Source: Deltaproteobacteria bacterium
GTDB lineage: Bacteria; Myxococcota; JADLHZ01
Assembly (NCBI GenBank): GCA_020848545.1
Contig: JADLHZ010000020.1
Coordinates: forward strand, 46,032-110,031
Reading direction: 5' to 3'
Length of the DNA: 64,000 bases
Under the pieces are notes generated by a model, which was not told where the DNA came from, made no database searches, and was given only the letters and a program-made list of their open reading frames with translations. Position numbers and translations under genes: made by a program. Shown here in pieces: positions 16,578 to 25,218 of this stretch. Position 1 is the stretch's first letter. Every line of letters starts with the position of its first letter.

Positions 16578-17420
16578 TCAGAACGCAAACGAGAAGATCA
16601 TCGGCGCGAAGAGGATGATCCAAATCGTCGGAAACACGAAGATGACGAGCGGGATGAGGATCTTCACCGGCGCTTCGTTGGCGCGTTGCTCGGCCCGCTG
16701 CGAGCGCTCGACGCGCACGCCCTCGCTCTGCACGCGCAGCACTTTGCCGATCGACATGCCGAGCTTGTCGGCCTGGATGAGCGCGCTCAAGAAGGTGGTG
16801 AGCTGCGGCAAGTCCACGCGGGTCGCCATCTCGCGCATCGCTTGGCCGCGGGCGACGCCGACGCGGATCTGCGAGAGCATCAGGTTGAACTCTTCGCGCA
16901 GGGGGCCGGGCTTGCCCTTCTCGACCATCTTCGCCAGCGCCGCGGTGAAGTCGAGGCCGGCTTCGACGCCGAGGGTCAGAAGGTCCAAGTGAAAGGGGAG
17001 CTGGCGCAGCATCGCGTTGTGACGTTGCTTCACCTGATCGTTCAAGCGGATGACCGGCAGCAACAAGCCGGCGAAGAAGAACACCGGCACGAGCCACCCG
17101 TTTTGGGCGCCGGCGAAGAGCACGAAGCCGATGAGGCCGGCGAGGATTGCGCTGAGCACGCTGCGCGCGGCGAGGCCTTCGGGCGTGAGGTCATCGAGGC
17201 CGCCGGCCATCGTGATCTTCTTCTCGGTGCGCTGGCGAAAGCCTGCGGGCAGATAGGGCGCGACGCGCTTCCCCAAGCGATCGAGCGTGCGCTCGGTGAG
17301 GCCCTTCACGCGCTTCTTCACCGGCGGCTTGCCGACCGAGAGCTGCGCGGCGCCGAAGGTGAGCAAGCCCACCGAGAGCGCGGCGGCGACGGCGGCGAGG
17401 ATGAGGGCAAGCGTCGTCAT
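16578..17420 (-). CDS. tadC: Tad pilus inner-membrane platform protein TadC
   Basis: 280 residues of the GspF-like TadC family. It has N-terminal membrane helices, the cytoplasmic T2SSF domain (LPFHLDLLTLGVEAGLDFTA, then GQAMREMATRVDLPQLTTF) and a terminal hydrophobic segment. With TadB it forms the platform that couples the TadA ATPase to pilin assembly. Its ATG overlaps the tadB stop (ATGA). The ATPase gene itself is not in this window. Confidence 0.92.
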   Translation of the reverse strand: MTTLALILAAVAAALSVGLLTFGAAQLSVGKPPVKKRVKGLTERTLDRLGKRVAPYLPAGFRQRTEKKITMAGGLDDLTPEGLAARSVLSAILAGLIGFVLFAGAQNGWLVPVFFFAGLLLPVIRLNDQVKQRHNAMLRQLPFHLDLLTLGVEAGLDFTAALAKMVEKGKPGPLREEFNLMLSQIRVGVARGQAMREMATRVDLPQLTTFLSALIQADKLGMSIGKVLRVQSEGVRVERSQRAEQRANEAPVKILIPLVIFVFPTIWIILFAPMIFSFAF

Positions 17421-18256
17421 AATTCGATCTGCACGATCCTTCGGATGACGAGCGCGCCCATCAGCTCCATCACGACGATCAGAATGATGACGGCGTAGCC
17501 GAACCAGTGCTGCAGCATCGGCCGCGTCAGGTCAGGGCGAAAGTAGTCGAAGCCGGCCCACACGAAGATCGGCATCAGGCCGATGATCACGCCTTGCAGC
17601 TTGCCCTGCGCCGTCAGCGTGCGGATGCGGCCTTCCAAGCGGAAGCGCTCGCGCAGCGTGCCGGCGAGCTTGTCGAACATCTCGGCCACGTTGCCGCCGA
17701 CCTTCAAGGCGATCTGCGACGCTGACACGAAGAGATCGAGCTCGGTGCTGCCGACGCGCTCGGCCAAGTGATCGAGCGCTTCGTCGAGCGGCGTGCCGAG
17801 CTGCATCTCGCGCGTGAAGACCTTGAACTCTTGGCCGAGCGGCGCGTGCGCGTTTGCGGCGACCTCGGTCATCGCTTGGCGGAAGGTGAAGCCGCTGCGC
17901 ATCGCGCCGGCGATCGCGACGAGCGCGTCGGCGAGCTGGTGATCGAAGTTCTCGACGCGCGCCTGCTTCAAGTAGCGCAGGTAGAACGAGGGCGCGATGA
18001 GCCCGACGAGGGCGAGGATCACGGCGAGGATCGGCGAGAGCAAGAGGCCGAGCGAGAAGAAGAGCGCCATCGTCGCCAGCGACAAGACGCGGCGCTGGCC
18101 GTCGTCGATGACGATGAACATGTCGGTCACCTGCTCGAGCGACTCGACGTGGTAGCGCTCGCGGTAGCGCTCGAAGAGGCGGCTGAAGATCTGCACCGTC
18201 ACCGTCGTCAGGAAGAACGCGGCGCCGCAGATGGCGAGCGTGACGAGGATGATCAC
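17417..18256 (-). CDS. tadB: Tad pilus inner-membrane platform protein TadB
   Basis: 279 residues from a GTG at 18256 overlapping the CpaB stop (GTGA). Two N-terminal membrane regions are followed by the T2SSF domain (FDHQLADALVAIAGAMRSG, LGTPLDEALDHLAERVGS, DLFVSASQIALKVGGN) and C-terminal membrane helices, as in TadB. It pairs with TadC downstream. The order cpaB-tadB-tadC is compact and coupled, but the usual intervening tadZ and tadA/cpaF genes are missing. Confidence 0.92.
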   Translation of the reverse strand: MIILVTLAICGAAFFLTTVTVQIFSRLFERYRERYHVESLEQVTDMFIVIDDGQRRVLSLATMALFFSLGLLLSPILAVILALVGLIAPSFYLRYLKQARVENFDHQLADALVAIAGAMRSGFTFRQAMTEVAANAHAPLGQEFKVFTREMQLGTPLDEALDHLAERVGSTELDLFVSASQIALKVGGNVAEMFDKLAGTLRERFRLEGRIRTLTAQGKLQGVIIGLMPIFVWAGFDYFRPDLTRPMLQHWFGYAVIILIVVMELMGALVIRRIVQIEL

Positions 18257-19095
18257 TTCTTCTTCTCCGGGAACTGCACGTCGGTCGTCTTGTTGCCCTT
18301 GATGATCTGGATCGTCTGGCCGAAGCTCTTCGTTTGCTGCTTGCTCAAGATCTTCGAGCGCTCGCCGCTCACGATCGTCTTCATCGTCGTGGCGATGCTG
18401 CGCGAGTCGGTGAGCTCGGCGTCTTCGGGGTTTCGCAGCGTCAGATACAACGTGCCGAGCGTTTGGCCGAGGACGAGCAACTCGGCGGCTTCCGGCAGCA
18501 CCTGCACGGTCACGGTGCTGAAATTGCGCTGGCTCTGCGGCACGAAGCTGTCCTTGCCGGTCAAGTTGCCCGTCGCGAGCACCCACACGTTCTCGAGCAA
18601 GGTGGTCGTCAGGTTGTCGGTGCCGTTCGGGTCGCGGAAGGTGGCGAGGACGTCCACGCGATCGCCCGGCCGCACCATGTTCGTCGCGCTCGACTCCGGG
18701 CTCACGCGAATGGAGACGGCGCGGGCCTTCGGCGCGATGGTGTCCGAGAAGCCGCCGCTGCCGCCTTGCGCCGCTGCGATGAAGTTCGTCAGGATCGGAT
18801 CGTCGGTGTTGAAGTCGATGGTCACGCGCTGGCCGACCAAGTGCTGCTCTTCGAACTCGTTGATGGTGACGGCGCTGCCCAAGAGGAAGCGGCGCGGCAC
18901 GTCGGCGAACTTGATGTCCTCTTGCTGCAGCACTTGGCCTTGCTTGATCGGCCGCGCGGCGACGGCGACGATCACCGGCTCCCATTTTTTGTCGAGGCGC
19001 TGCTCGCGGCTGTAGAGGCCGCTGTAGGCGAGCAAGCCGGCGAGGAGCGCGAGCCCGAAGGCGAAGTAGAGCGATGTGCGGCCGGATAAGTTCAT
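18253..19095 (-). CDS. cpaB: Flp/Tad pilus assembly protein CpaB (RcpC)
   Basis: 280 residues with one N-terminal membrane anchor (TSLYFAFGLALLAGLLAYSG), an SAF domain (VIVAVAARPIKQGQVLQQED) and a long beta-rich region with SIRVSPESSATNMVRPGDRVDV typical of CpaB. The protein stabilises the outer-membrane secretin in the periplasm and may bind peptidoglycan. No secretin gene (cpaC/rcpA) is visible nearby. ATG 19095 is 8 bases after the stop of the small pilin-like gene. Confidence 0.92.
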   Translation of the reverse strand: MNLSGRTSLYFAFGLALLAGLLAYSGLYSREQRLDKKWEPVIVAVAARPIKQGQVLQQEDIKFADVPRRFLLGSAVTINEFEEQHLVGQRVTIDFNTDDPILTNFIAAAQGGSGGFSDTIAPKARAVSIRVSPESSATNMVRPGDRVDVLATFRDPNGTDNLTTTLLENVWVLATGNLTGKDSFVPQSQRNFSTVTVQVLPEAAELLVLGQTLGTLYLTLRNPEDAELTDSRSIATTMKTIVSGERSKILSKQQTKSFGQTIQIIKGNKTTDVQFPEKKK

Positions 19096-19103
19096 GCGTT
19101 CAC

Positions 19104-19289
19104 CTACGGAAACGGGAGCGAGAGGATCAGGTCATAGCTCTTCGAATAAATACCAAAGCCACGCAGGAGCGCGAGAAAGCTGCCGGACTGGAAGCGCTCG
19201 AACACCTGCGCCGTGCCCCACAAGAGGACGAAGAGCGCGAGCATCACGACGGTGTATTCGGTGAGCGCTTGGCCGCGATCGTCGTTCAT
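19104..19289 (-). CDS. Small Tad pilin-like/TadE-like protein
   Basis: A 61-residue protein with a short charged leader and a processing-like site: MNDDRG, then QALTEYTVVMLALFVLL. The G-Q-A-L-x-E motif with Glu at +5 and a hydrophobic helix matches class IVb pilin and TadE/TadF processing signals. Its small size fits a Flp-type structural pilin. The ATG overlaps the stop of the exported protein upstream (ATGA) and cpaB follows 8 bases later, the normal place for Tad components. Confidence 0.75.
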   Translation of the reverse strand: MNDDRGQALTEYTVVMLALFVLLWGTAQVFERFQSGSFLALLRGFGIYSKSYDLILSLPFP

Positions 19290-19987
19290 TTGTGCCCCGT
19301 GTAGATCGTCAAGTAGCTCGCGTGCGGATCGATCTCGGTGAGGTGAAAGAAGCCGACTTCGTCGCCCCACGCGATGCGGCCGCGGCGCGTCGGCAACGCG
19401 GCCTCTTTGGCGTCGTTGGCGCTCACCGGCGTCGCCCCGAGCGCATTGAACGTGGCGGCGAGGAGCGCGCCCGAGTCGCGCACGCCGGCGTCCAAGCGCA
19501 GCGCGAGCAGGCGTTGGCCCGTCTGCTCTTTGTGCGCGGTGATCCACTCGGCGCCTTGGGGAAGCTCGGGCAGCGCTGTGGCGGGCTGCGCTTCTTGCAC
19601 CGAGATCCACACGTCGAAGCGCTTCGACGCCGTGTCGCGCACGAAGGTGGCGGAGACGACGCGCGGGCCGTCGATGGCGTAGAGGTGCGGGCCGAGCGGG
19701 CCGAAGCGCAGGCGCGGCGGATGGCCGGCGTTGCCCATCGCGTCGGCGACCGCTTGCACGAAGGGCTCGATCTTCGGCGCGCCGTTCGGGCGGCACACCG
19801 AGAGCGTCTCGAAGCGCGCGCCTTGCATCGTGCTCTCGCCGCCGTGATCGCAGGCCCAGGGGAGCCCCCGCAGATACGCCGGAAACGTGGCCGTGAACGT
19901 GGCCGTGGCCGTGGCCGAACGTGCAGGGAAAAAACCGGCCACGGCCACGGCCACGGCGACGGCCACGCTGTTAAGGCTGGTAGTCAC
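19286..19987 (-). CDS. Hypothetical exported protein in the Tad operon
   Basis: 233 residues if the GTG at 19987 is used. The N-terminus is an unusual Ala-Val alternation encoded by hexamer repeats (SVAVAVAVAVAGFF), which could act as a signal peptide, followed by ATATATF. The rest is a soluble domain with no family I recognise, ending YLTIYTGHK. The start overlaps the end of the tadE-like gene by 17 bases and the stop overlaps the pilin-like gene. The 5' end contains a perfect 20-bp hairpin (19898-19955), so the true start could be further downstream. Confidence 0.6.
   Translation of the reverse strand: MTTSLNSVAVAVAVAVAGFFPARSATATATFTATFPAYLRGLPWACDHGGESTMQGARFETLSVCRPNGAPKIEPFVQAVADAMGNAGHPPRLRFGPLGPHLYAIDGPRVVSATFVRDTASKRFDVWISVQEAQPATALPELPQGAEWITAHKEQTGQRLLALRLDAGVRDSGALLAATFNALGATPVSANDAKEAALPTRRGRIAWGDEVGFFHLTEIDPHASYLTIYTGHK
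19898..19955. repeat. Perfect 20-bp inverted repeat built of GTGGCC hexamers
   Basis: Bases 19898-19917 (CG TGGCCG units) pair perfectly with 19936-19955 (GGCCAC units), leaving an 18-base loop that holds a run of six A. Each arm is itself a tandem hexamer, so slipped forms are possible. It lies within the first codons of the 19286-19987 gene on the transcribed minus strand and would form a very stable RNA hairpin in the Tad operon message. Confidence 0.85.
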
Positions 19988-21152
19988 AATTCACCCTCTC
20001 GGCGTTCGGGCAGCCCATGAACCACTTGCCGCGCAGCCGGTACGCTTCGAGCATCGGCGAGGTGCCCGGCGCCTGCGGATCCTCGGCCATCTGTGTCGTG
20101 TCGAAGAAGAAGATCTCTTCTTGCCCCATGCGTGGCGCGCCGAGGTTGATCTCGGTGCTCGTCCGGCCCCACATGTTCGCGTTCGGCGACTGCAGGCCGT
20201 CGAGATCCTTTCTATAGTTGTACATCGCGACGCGCGCGCTGAACGGGCCGCCCAAGGGATCGGTGCCGAGCAAGTTGCCGAGCAAGCCGTTGAAGGAATC
20301 GAGCGCGCTCTGCATGTCGCCCTTCGTGTCCCTCAGGAGGAGCTTGAAGATGACGCCTTGGCCGATGAACAGCCGCGCGACTTGCTTCTGCATGCGCGCC
20401 ACGGGCTGACCGCTGTTGGCGATGTTCTCGTGGCCCTTGTAGCCGCCGGGCCGCACGTCGCTGCCGTCGTCGAGCGCCCACGGATCGGCGATGAGCGCGA
20501 CCTCGTCCGTGATGTCGAAGCCGAGGCGCAAGGTCGTCGCCTGGCGCGAGGTGTAGCCGACGGCGGTCCACGGAAAGCGCGCGGTGCCGACGTGCGTCGA
20601 GCTCGTGGCGCGGACCATCGGCGCGCTGTTGTAGCCCATCTGCCAGACGAGCCCCTGCAGGATGTAGTTGATGATGCTGCTCGCGATGCCCATGACGAGC
20701 GAAGCGTCGGCGCTGCCGCCGAGCGCGTCGCTGACGTCGGTGACGGTGCGGCCGGGAAAGTGCTTCACGTGATCGTAAGCGAGCGTCACCGGATCTTTTC
20801 GGATCGTCAGCACGGCCGGCGGTTCCTCGGTGCGGCGCTGTTGCTCGAAGAGCGTGCTCTGCGCTTGCACGGCGGCGCTCGCGCGGCCGAGCTGACCGAA
20901 CATGCCGCCGACGATCGGGATGTTCGCCGGGATGTCGACCGGCGAGTCGTCGCCGTAGTCGTGCATCGCGGTGTGCGCCATGGCGAACGCCGCGTAGCGC
21001 GCCGACGAGTGGTTGATGATCCGCGCGCGCGCGACGTCGTAGAGAAAGAGCGTGCCGTAGGTGAGCAGCACGATCATCGGCAACAACAGGGCCAGCTCGA
21101 CCAAGCTTTGGCCGGATTCGTCGCTGCAGAAGTGACGGCGTCCTAATGAAAT
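19971..21152 (-). CDS. TadE-like pseudopilin with large C-terminal domain
   Basis: About 393 residues. Near the N-terminus, DESGQSLVELALLLPMIVLL is a classic TadE/TadF processing and membrane motif; about 350 further residues form a large unrecognised exported domain (DPWALDDGSDVRPGGYKG and similar). No ATG, GTG or TTG lies upstream in frame near the motif. The best candidate is ATT at 21152, 8-9 bases after GGGGAG, overlapping the stop of the TadG-like gene. The start is therefore uncertain, but the coding region is firm. Minor pseudopilins of this type cap or initiate Tad pili. Confidence 0.8.
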   Translation of the reverse strand: MSLGRRHFCSDESGQSLVELALLLPMIVLLTYGTLFLYDVARARIINHSSARYAAFAMAHTAMHDYGDDSPVDIPANIPIVGGMFGQLGRASAAVQAQSTLFEQQRRTEEPPAVLTIRKDPVTLAYDHVKHFPGRTVTDVSDALGGSADASLVMGIASSIINYILQGLVWQMGYNSAPMVRATSSTHVGTARFPWTAVGYTSRQATTLRLGFDITDEVALIADPWALDDGSDVRPGGYKGHENIANSGQPVARMQKQVARLFIGQGVIFKLLLRDTKGDMQSALDSFNGLLGNLLGTDPLGGPFSARVAMYNYRKDLDGLQSPNANMWGRTSTEINLGAPRMGQEEIFFFDTTQMAEDPQAPGTSPMLEAYRLRGKWFMGCPNAERVNCDYQP

Positions 21153-22801
21153 ATGACGTTCTCCCCGGCGAAGGCGCCGATCATCGAGATCAAATCCTCG
21201 CTCGGCCGCGCGTTCGCTTCGACGACGGGCGCGAGCCGCGATCGCCAAAACGGATTGAACAAGTTCGGCGGCTCCTCCCAGTTGCCCGGGCGATGATAGT
21301 ACGCCTGCGCCCGCGCGAAGGCGTGCACGCCCTGCAAGTCGGCGACGCCCAAGAGGCCGGCGCTGCGCGCGATCGTCGAGTCGAACGACGCCGAGCCTTG
21401 CTTCGTGCGCCAATCGAACTTTATCGCGTTCTCGAAGCCGACTTGGTCCTGGCGCTTGTGCAGCCACACGTAGACGTCGGGCTGGTGGAAGTCTTCGCCC
21501 GGGCGGCCGTGGTTGGCGAGGCCGGCGTTGTACAGCATGTACGGCGCGATGCCGTTGTAGTCGTGGTTGCCGTCGTCGGCCTTGTTGCTCACACAGCGGC
21601 TCCCGCCTTTTATCGTGTCGAGATCGATGAGCACCGGCAGCGACTCCACTTTCGCCGCGCGACAATGTCGGAAGGCGCCGCCGCCGGCCTTCACCCAGAT
21701 CGAGCCGCGGCCCCACGCCCACTCGTCGGCCGAGGCCATGTATTGGCCGGTCGTCAGCATGCTGTCGTTGGCGCCGCTCCTAAAGATCGTCTCGATCGAC
21801 TGGGTGCCCCACGTGCCGCTCGTGTCGGCGTCGGTGCCCTTGATCTCGCCGACGAGCTTCGTCTCGCCGCCGAACTTGCCGGTGAACTTGCCGATGAACG
21901 GCACCTTGCTGACACTGCGCAGCGCCGCAAACACCGGCGCCAAGCCGAACTTGTCGGCGCCGATGATCGTGCGGTTCGGCAGCGAGCGATCGAAGCGCGT
22001 GGCGTTGACGACCTCGGTCATGATCCGTTGCGCGCGGATGACGTCGGGGCTGGTCGCAGGATTGTCGTAGGCGCTCGTCTTCAAGCCGCTGCCCATGAAC
22101 GGCTTGGTGCCAACCGCTTGAAACGCGTCGTAGTAGGCGGTCAAGTTCCGCACGGCGAAGAGCTCGTTCATGATCAGGGCCGGCGTGGTGATCGCCCAAT
22201 TCGGATCGGAGTTTGTCGTGATCTGCCGGAACACTTCGTGGCCGCCCGTGATCAAGTGCTCGGCGACGATGCCGGTGACGATGACCTCGGTCACCCAGAG
22301 CACCTTGTTCAGCGCTTCGATCGGCTGCGTCACCTTCGATCCGAACGCGACGTCGATGCCGTCGACCGCGGGCCGCAAGACGTTCTTGTACGCGTCGAAG
22401 AGACGATCAGCGGTTTGCTTCAGGAACGCGCTCGGCACACCGCACGATCCGACGACGGCCTCGGCGATGAGGCAGGCCTTGTACGCGAGGTCCAAGAACA
22501 TCGCCGTCAACAGCGTGGTGTGCTCCATCGACGAGAAGAAGCTCGCGTAGGCCTGCATGTTCATGACCGTCACGTAGTGAGCGGCCTGCGCGCGGTTCGC
22601 GAACGCGACGTAGTTGAACGACTGCGCTTCGAGCGTGGCCAACGACAACGCGAGCGCGTCGGCGGTCGTCTGCACATGTTGCTTCTCGCGCACGTGCTTG
22701 CCGAAGGTGGCGACCATGTACATGCCGAGCGCGAGCAGCAAGAGCAGGAACACGCCGATCGCCAGCGCTTGCCCGGAGTCGTCTTTGTGCAGGCGGCGCA
22801 T
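21143..22801 (-). CDS. TadG-like protein
   Basis: 552 residues. The N-terminus, KDDSGQALAIGVFLLLLLAL, is a pilin-like leader and helix, followed by REKQHVQTTADALALSLATL, the motif of TadG-like N-terminal domains. The rest is a large exported domain of unknown fold containing cysteines and many aromatic residues. Tad systems use such proteins at the envelope or pilus tip. The ATG at 22801 overlaps the stop of the upstream TadE gene (TGATG). Confidence 0.82.
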   Translation of the reverse strand: MRRLHKDDSGQALAIGVFLLLLLALGMYMVATFGKHVREKQHVQTTADALALSLATLEAQSFNYVAFANRAQAAHYVTVMNMQAYASFFSSMEHTTLLTAMFLDLAYKACLIAEAVVGSCGVPSAFLKQTADRLFDAYKNVLRPAVDGIDVAFGSKVTQPIEALNKVLWVTEVIVTGIVAEHLITGGHEVFRQITTNSDPNWAITTPALIMNELFAVRNLTAYYDAFQAVGTKPFMGSGLKTSAYDNPATSPDVIRAQRIMTEVVNATRFDRSLPNRTIIGADKFGLAPVFAALRSVSKVPFIGKFTGKFGGETKLVGEIKGTDADTSGTWGTQSIETIFRSGANDSMLTTGQYMASADEWAWGRGSIWVKAGGGAFRHCRAAKVESLPVLIDLDTIKGGSRCVSNKADDGNHDYNGIAPYMLYNAGLANHGRPGEDFHQPDVYVWLHKRQDQVGFENAIKFDWRTKQGSASFDSTIARSAGLLGVADLQGVHAFARAQAYYHRPGNWEEPPNLFNPFWRSRLAPVVEANARPSEDLISMIGAFAGENVIFH

Positions 22802-23766
22802 CACTCGACGAAGCTCCGGTAGAGGTTCGACTCCATCGGCATCGACTGCACGGCAAAGAGCGGCATCAAGTAGAGGCCGTCGAGCGCGCCCGGCACCTTG
22901 ATCTCGGGCAGGCGCTTCAAGCCCTGGAACATCAGCTGATCGCGGATGGCGATCTTCCAGCCGTTCGGCCACTGCGACAGATCGATGGCGGCGAAGTCTT
23001 GGCCTTCGAGCGCCGTCGCGATCGAGCGACCGTCCTCCATGTTGATCATGTACCAGTTGCGCCAGTTGGCGAGCTGCAGCTTCGTCTTCATGAACGAGTA
23101 GAACATGAAGAGATAGAAGATGACGCGATTGGCGAGCGGCACGCGCATCATGAACAACCACTGCACGCGGATGGTCAGGCGCGTCTTTCGCACCGCCTCG
23201 TTCATCCCGAGGATGTCTTCCGGGTTCTGCGCTTCGAGGCGGGCGGCGAGGTCGAAGTCGATCTCTTTTTCGATCGGCGAGTGATCGAGCAGCGTGTTGT
23301 TGAGCATCGGCTCGCCGCGGGTGCTCTTGCGAAAGTCCTGCTCGGTCGGGTTCAAGATGTCGACGGCGACGACGCTGACGTTCGGAAAGATGCCGGTGAA
23401 GCTCACGCGCGGAAAGAGCGAGCTCAAGAAGCGCTCGACGAAGTGCGTGCCGGTATCGACGAGGCTGCCGATCTCGGCCCATGCCCGCACTTGCGCCCAC
23501 GTCTCGAGCGCGTGCTCCGGCGTGTCGACGCGGCCGAACGCCGGCAGCATCGAGAGGAGCGCGGCGTTGCGCATCACGCGCGGGTTGCCGTTGTGCACGA
23601 CCCCGGCGCGGGCGGCGTTGAAGGCGGCGTAGTCGAGCAAGATGCGCGCGTGCGCGATCAACATGATCTGAAGGAGACAGAGGAAGATGAAGAGCATGAA
23701 CGGCACGACGATCGCCGACTCAATCAAGGCCTGCCCGCCGTCATGCTGACTGTCGCCCGAAGGCAC
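22801..23766 (-). CDS. TadE-like protein, first gene of the Tad operon
   Basis: 321 residues from a GTG at 23766. The leader and helix read GGQALIESAIVVPFMLFIFL, then QIMLIAHARILLDYAAFNAARAGV, the TadE family signature, followed by an exported domain of about 260 residues. It opens the long minus-strand operon that runs to the aminotransferase. AGGTGA lies about 7 bases before the GTG. Upstream frames extend far into the divergent Kelch gene and are not credible. With the TadE at 19971 and the TadG-like protein it gives three large pseudopilins, suggesting an elaborate pilus tip. Confidence 0.82.
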   Translation of the reverse strand: MPSGDSQHDGGQALIESAIVVPFMLFIFLCLLQIMLIAHARILLDYAAFNAARAGVVHNGNPRVMRNAALLSMLPAFGRVDTPEHALETWAQVRAWAEIGSLVDTGTHFVERFLSSLFPRVSFTGIFPNVSVVAVDILNPTEQDFRKSTRGEPMLNNTLLDHSPIEKEIDFDLAARLEAQNPEDILGMNEAVRKTRLTIRVQWLFMMRVPLANRVIFYLFMFYSFMKTKLQLANWRNWYMINMEDGRSIATALEGQDFAAIDLSQWPNGWKIAIRDQLMFQGLKRLPEIKVPGALDGLYLMPLFAVQSMPMESNLYRSFVE

Positions 23767-23910
23767 TCGCTTCACCTGGGGATCGGGCCCGATTTTGTGG
23801 GCCTTGTCACGAAAAAATCGAGCGTTTTGCGCCATTTGCCGGCGCCCGTGCGCCAGCGCTTGCACATCCGGGCCGATTTGTGGGTTAGCGCGGCGGGGAG
23901 AACGGATCCG

Positions 23911-25218
23911 ATGCGCACGCTCTGCTTCAGCCTGCTCTTGTTCACCGCTTGCGGGCTGCCGCAGGGAACGCCAACTTCCGACCCGCGCACGACCGAGCCT
24001 GGTGGCGGCGGGACCGGCACCGAGACCTGCACCCCGAAGACCTGCGCCGAGCTGAACGCGAGCTGCGGCAGCCAGAGCGACGGCTGCGGCGCCATGCTCG
24101 AGTGCGGCGGCTGCACGGCGCCGAAGGTGTGCGTGACGAGCAGCGGCGCGAGCCATTGCAAGACGCCGGCGCCCTCGTGCACCGACGGCAAGATGAACAG
24201 CGACGAGACCGACGTCGACTGCGGCGGCAGCTGCGGTGCTTGCGCGGCCGGCAAAGTTTGCAAAGAGACCGCGGACTGCGCCGGCGCGTGCGAGTGCTCG
24301 GGCGATCAGTGCGCGACGAAGGTCTGTCGCGCCGGCACCTGGGTGAAGCGCGCGAGCATGCCGACGAAGCGCCAAGGCTTCGCCGTCGCCCCCGCCACGA
24401 ACGGCATGATCTACGCGTTCGGCGGCTCGTCGAGCTACATCGGCGACTACGGCGCTTGCCTGAACGCGACCGAGGCCTACTCGCCCGTGATGAACTCGTG
24501 GACCACGTTGAAGCCGATGCCGGCGGCGCGCTGCGCGGTCGCGGCGGTGCAAGGACCGAACGGGTTGATCTACGTGGTCGGCGGCGCCGACAACCTGTCG
24601 AGCAACGGCAAGAACGTCTACCTCTATGACCCCGCCGCCGACAGCTGGACGACGGGCCCCCCGTTGTCGACCGGCCGCATCGGCGCCGGTGTGGGCGTGT
24701 CCGACGGCAAGGTCTACGTCTTCGGCGGCCTGATCCCGGACGGCAGCTTGCAAGGCGGCGTGCCAACGAACGTCGTCGAGACGTTAGTGCCGGGCGCCGC
24801 CGCTTGGGTGACCGACCCGCGCACTTTGACGGCGCCGCGGGGCCGGCTCGGCTTCGCGGCGGCGAGCGACGGTAGCTTGTACGCGTTCGGCGGCACGACG
24901 TCGAAGCAGTCCGGCGACGCGCTCGTGCCGGGCGTGCTCGGCTGGCACACGGTCGCCGATCTTCCCTTCGAGGCGAACCGCGGCTCGGCGACAATGCTCG
25001 GCGATCGCGTGTTCTTCCTCGGCGGCTACACGAACGGCACCTGGGCCTTCGATCGCGCGGCGCAGACTTGGGAGCGGCTGACCACGGCGGAACGCCCGCG
25101 CTTCAACATGGGGCTGGCGACGTCGAAGGACGGCCGGGTGTTCGCGATCGGCGGCGCGCCCGTCGCCGGCGCAAACGGCGAGAACGCGCTCGGCACCGTC
25201 GAGGAGTACGTTCCCTGA
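23911..25218 (+). CDS. Kelch-repeat lipoprotein
   Basis: 435 residues. The signal ends LLLFTACG, giving a lipidated Cys14. Residues about 40-140 are Cys-rich (SCTDGKMNSDETDVDCGG and similar), a pattern common in myxobacterial surface proteins. From about residue 150 there are five or six Kelch repeats with paired glycines (MIYAFGGS, LIYVVGGAD, KVYVFGG, SLYAFGG, VFFLGG, RVFAIGGA) that would close a beta-propeller. It is likely an envelope or surface binding protein. It is divergent from the Tad operon across 144 bases that contain a direct repeat (23784-23884). Confidence 0.88.
   Translation: MRTLCFSLLLFTACGLPQGTPTSDPRTTEPGGGGTGTETCTPKTCAELNASCGSQSDGCGAMLECGGCTAPKVCVTSSGASHCKTPAPSCTDGKMNSDETDVDCGGSCGACAAGKVCKETADCAGACECSGDQCATKVCRAGTWVKRASMPTKRQGFAVAPATNGMIYAFGGSSSYIGDYGACLNATEAYSPVMNSWTTLKPMPAARCAVAAVQGPNGLIYVVGGADNLSSNGKNVYLYDPAADSWTTGPPLSTGRIGAGVGVSDGKVYVFGGLIPDGSLQGGVPTNVVETLVPGAAAWVTDPRTLTAPRGRLGFAAASDGSLYAFGGTTSKQSGDALVPGVLGWHTVADLPFEANRGSATMLGDRVFFLGGYTNGTWAFDRAAQTWERLTTAERPRFNMGLATSKDGRVFAIGGAPVAGANGENALGTVEEYVP

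Noticed and set aside
19911..19955. Rho-independent terminator at the hexamer hairpin
   Set aside because: The A run lies in the loop and there is no U tract after the stem on the transcribed strand, so classic termination is unlikely.
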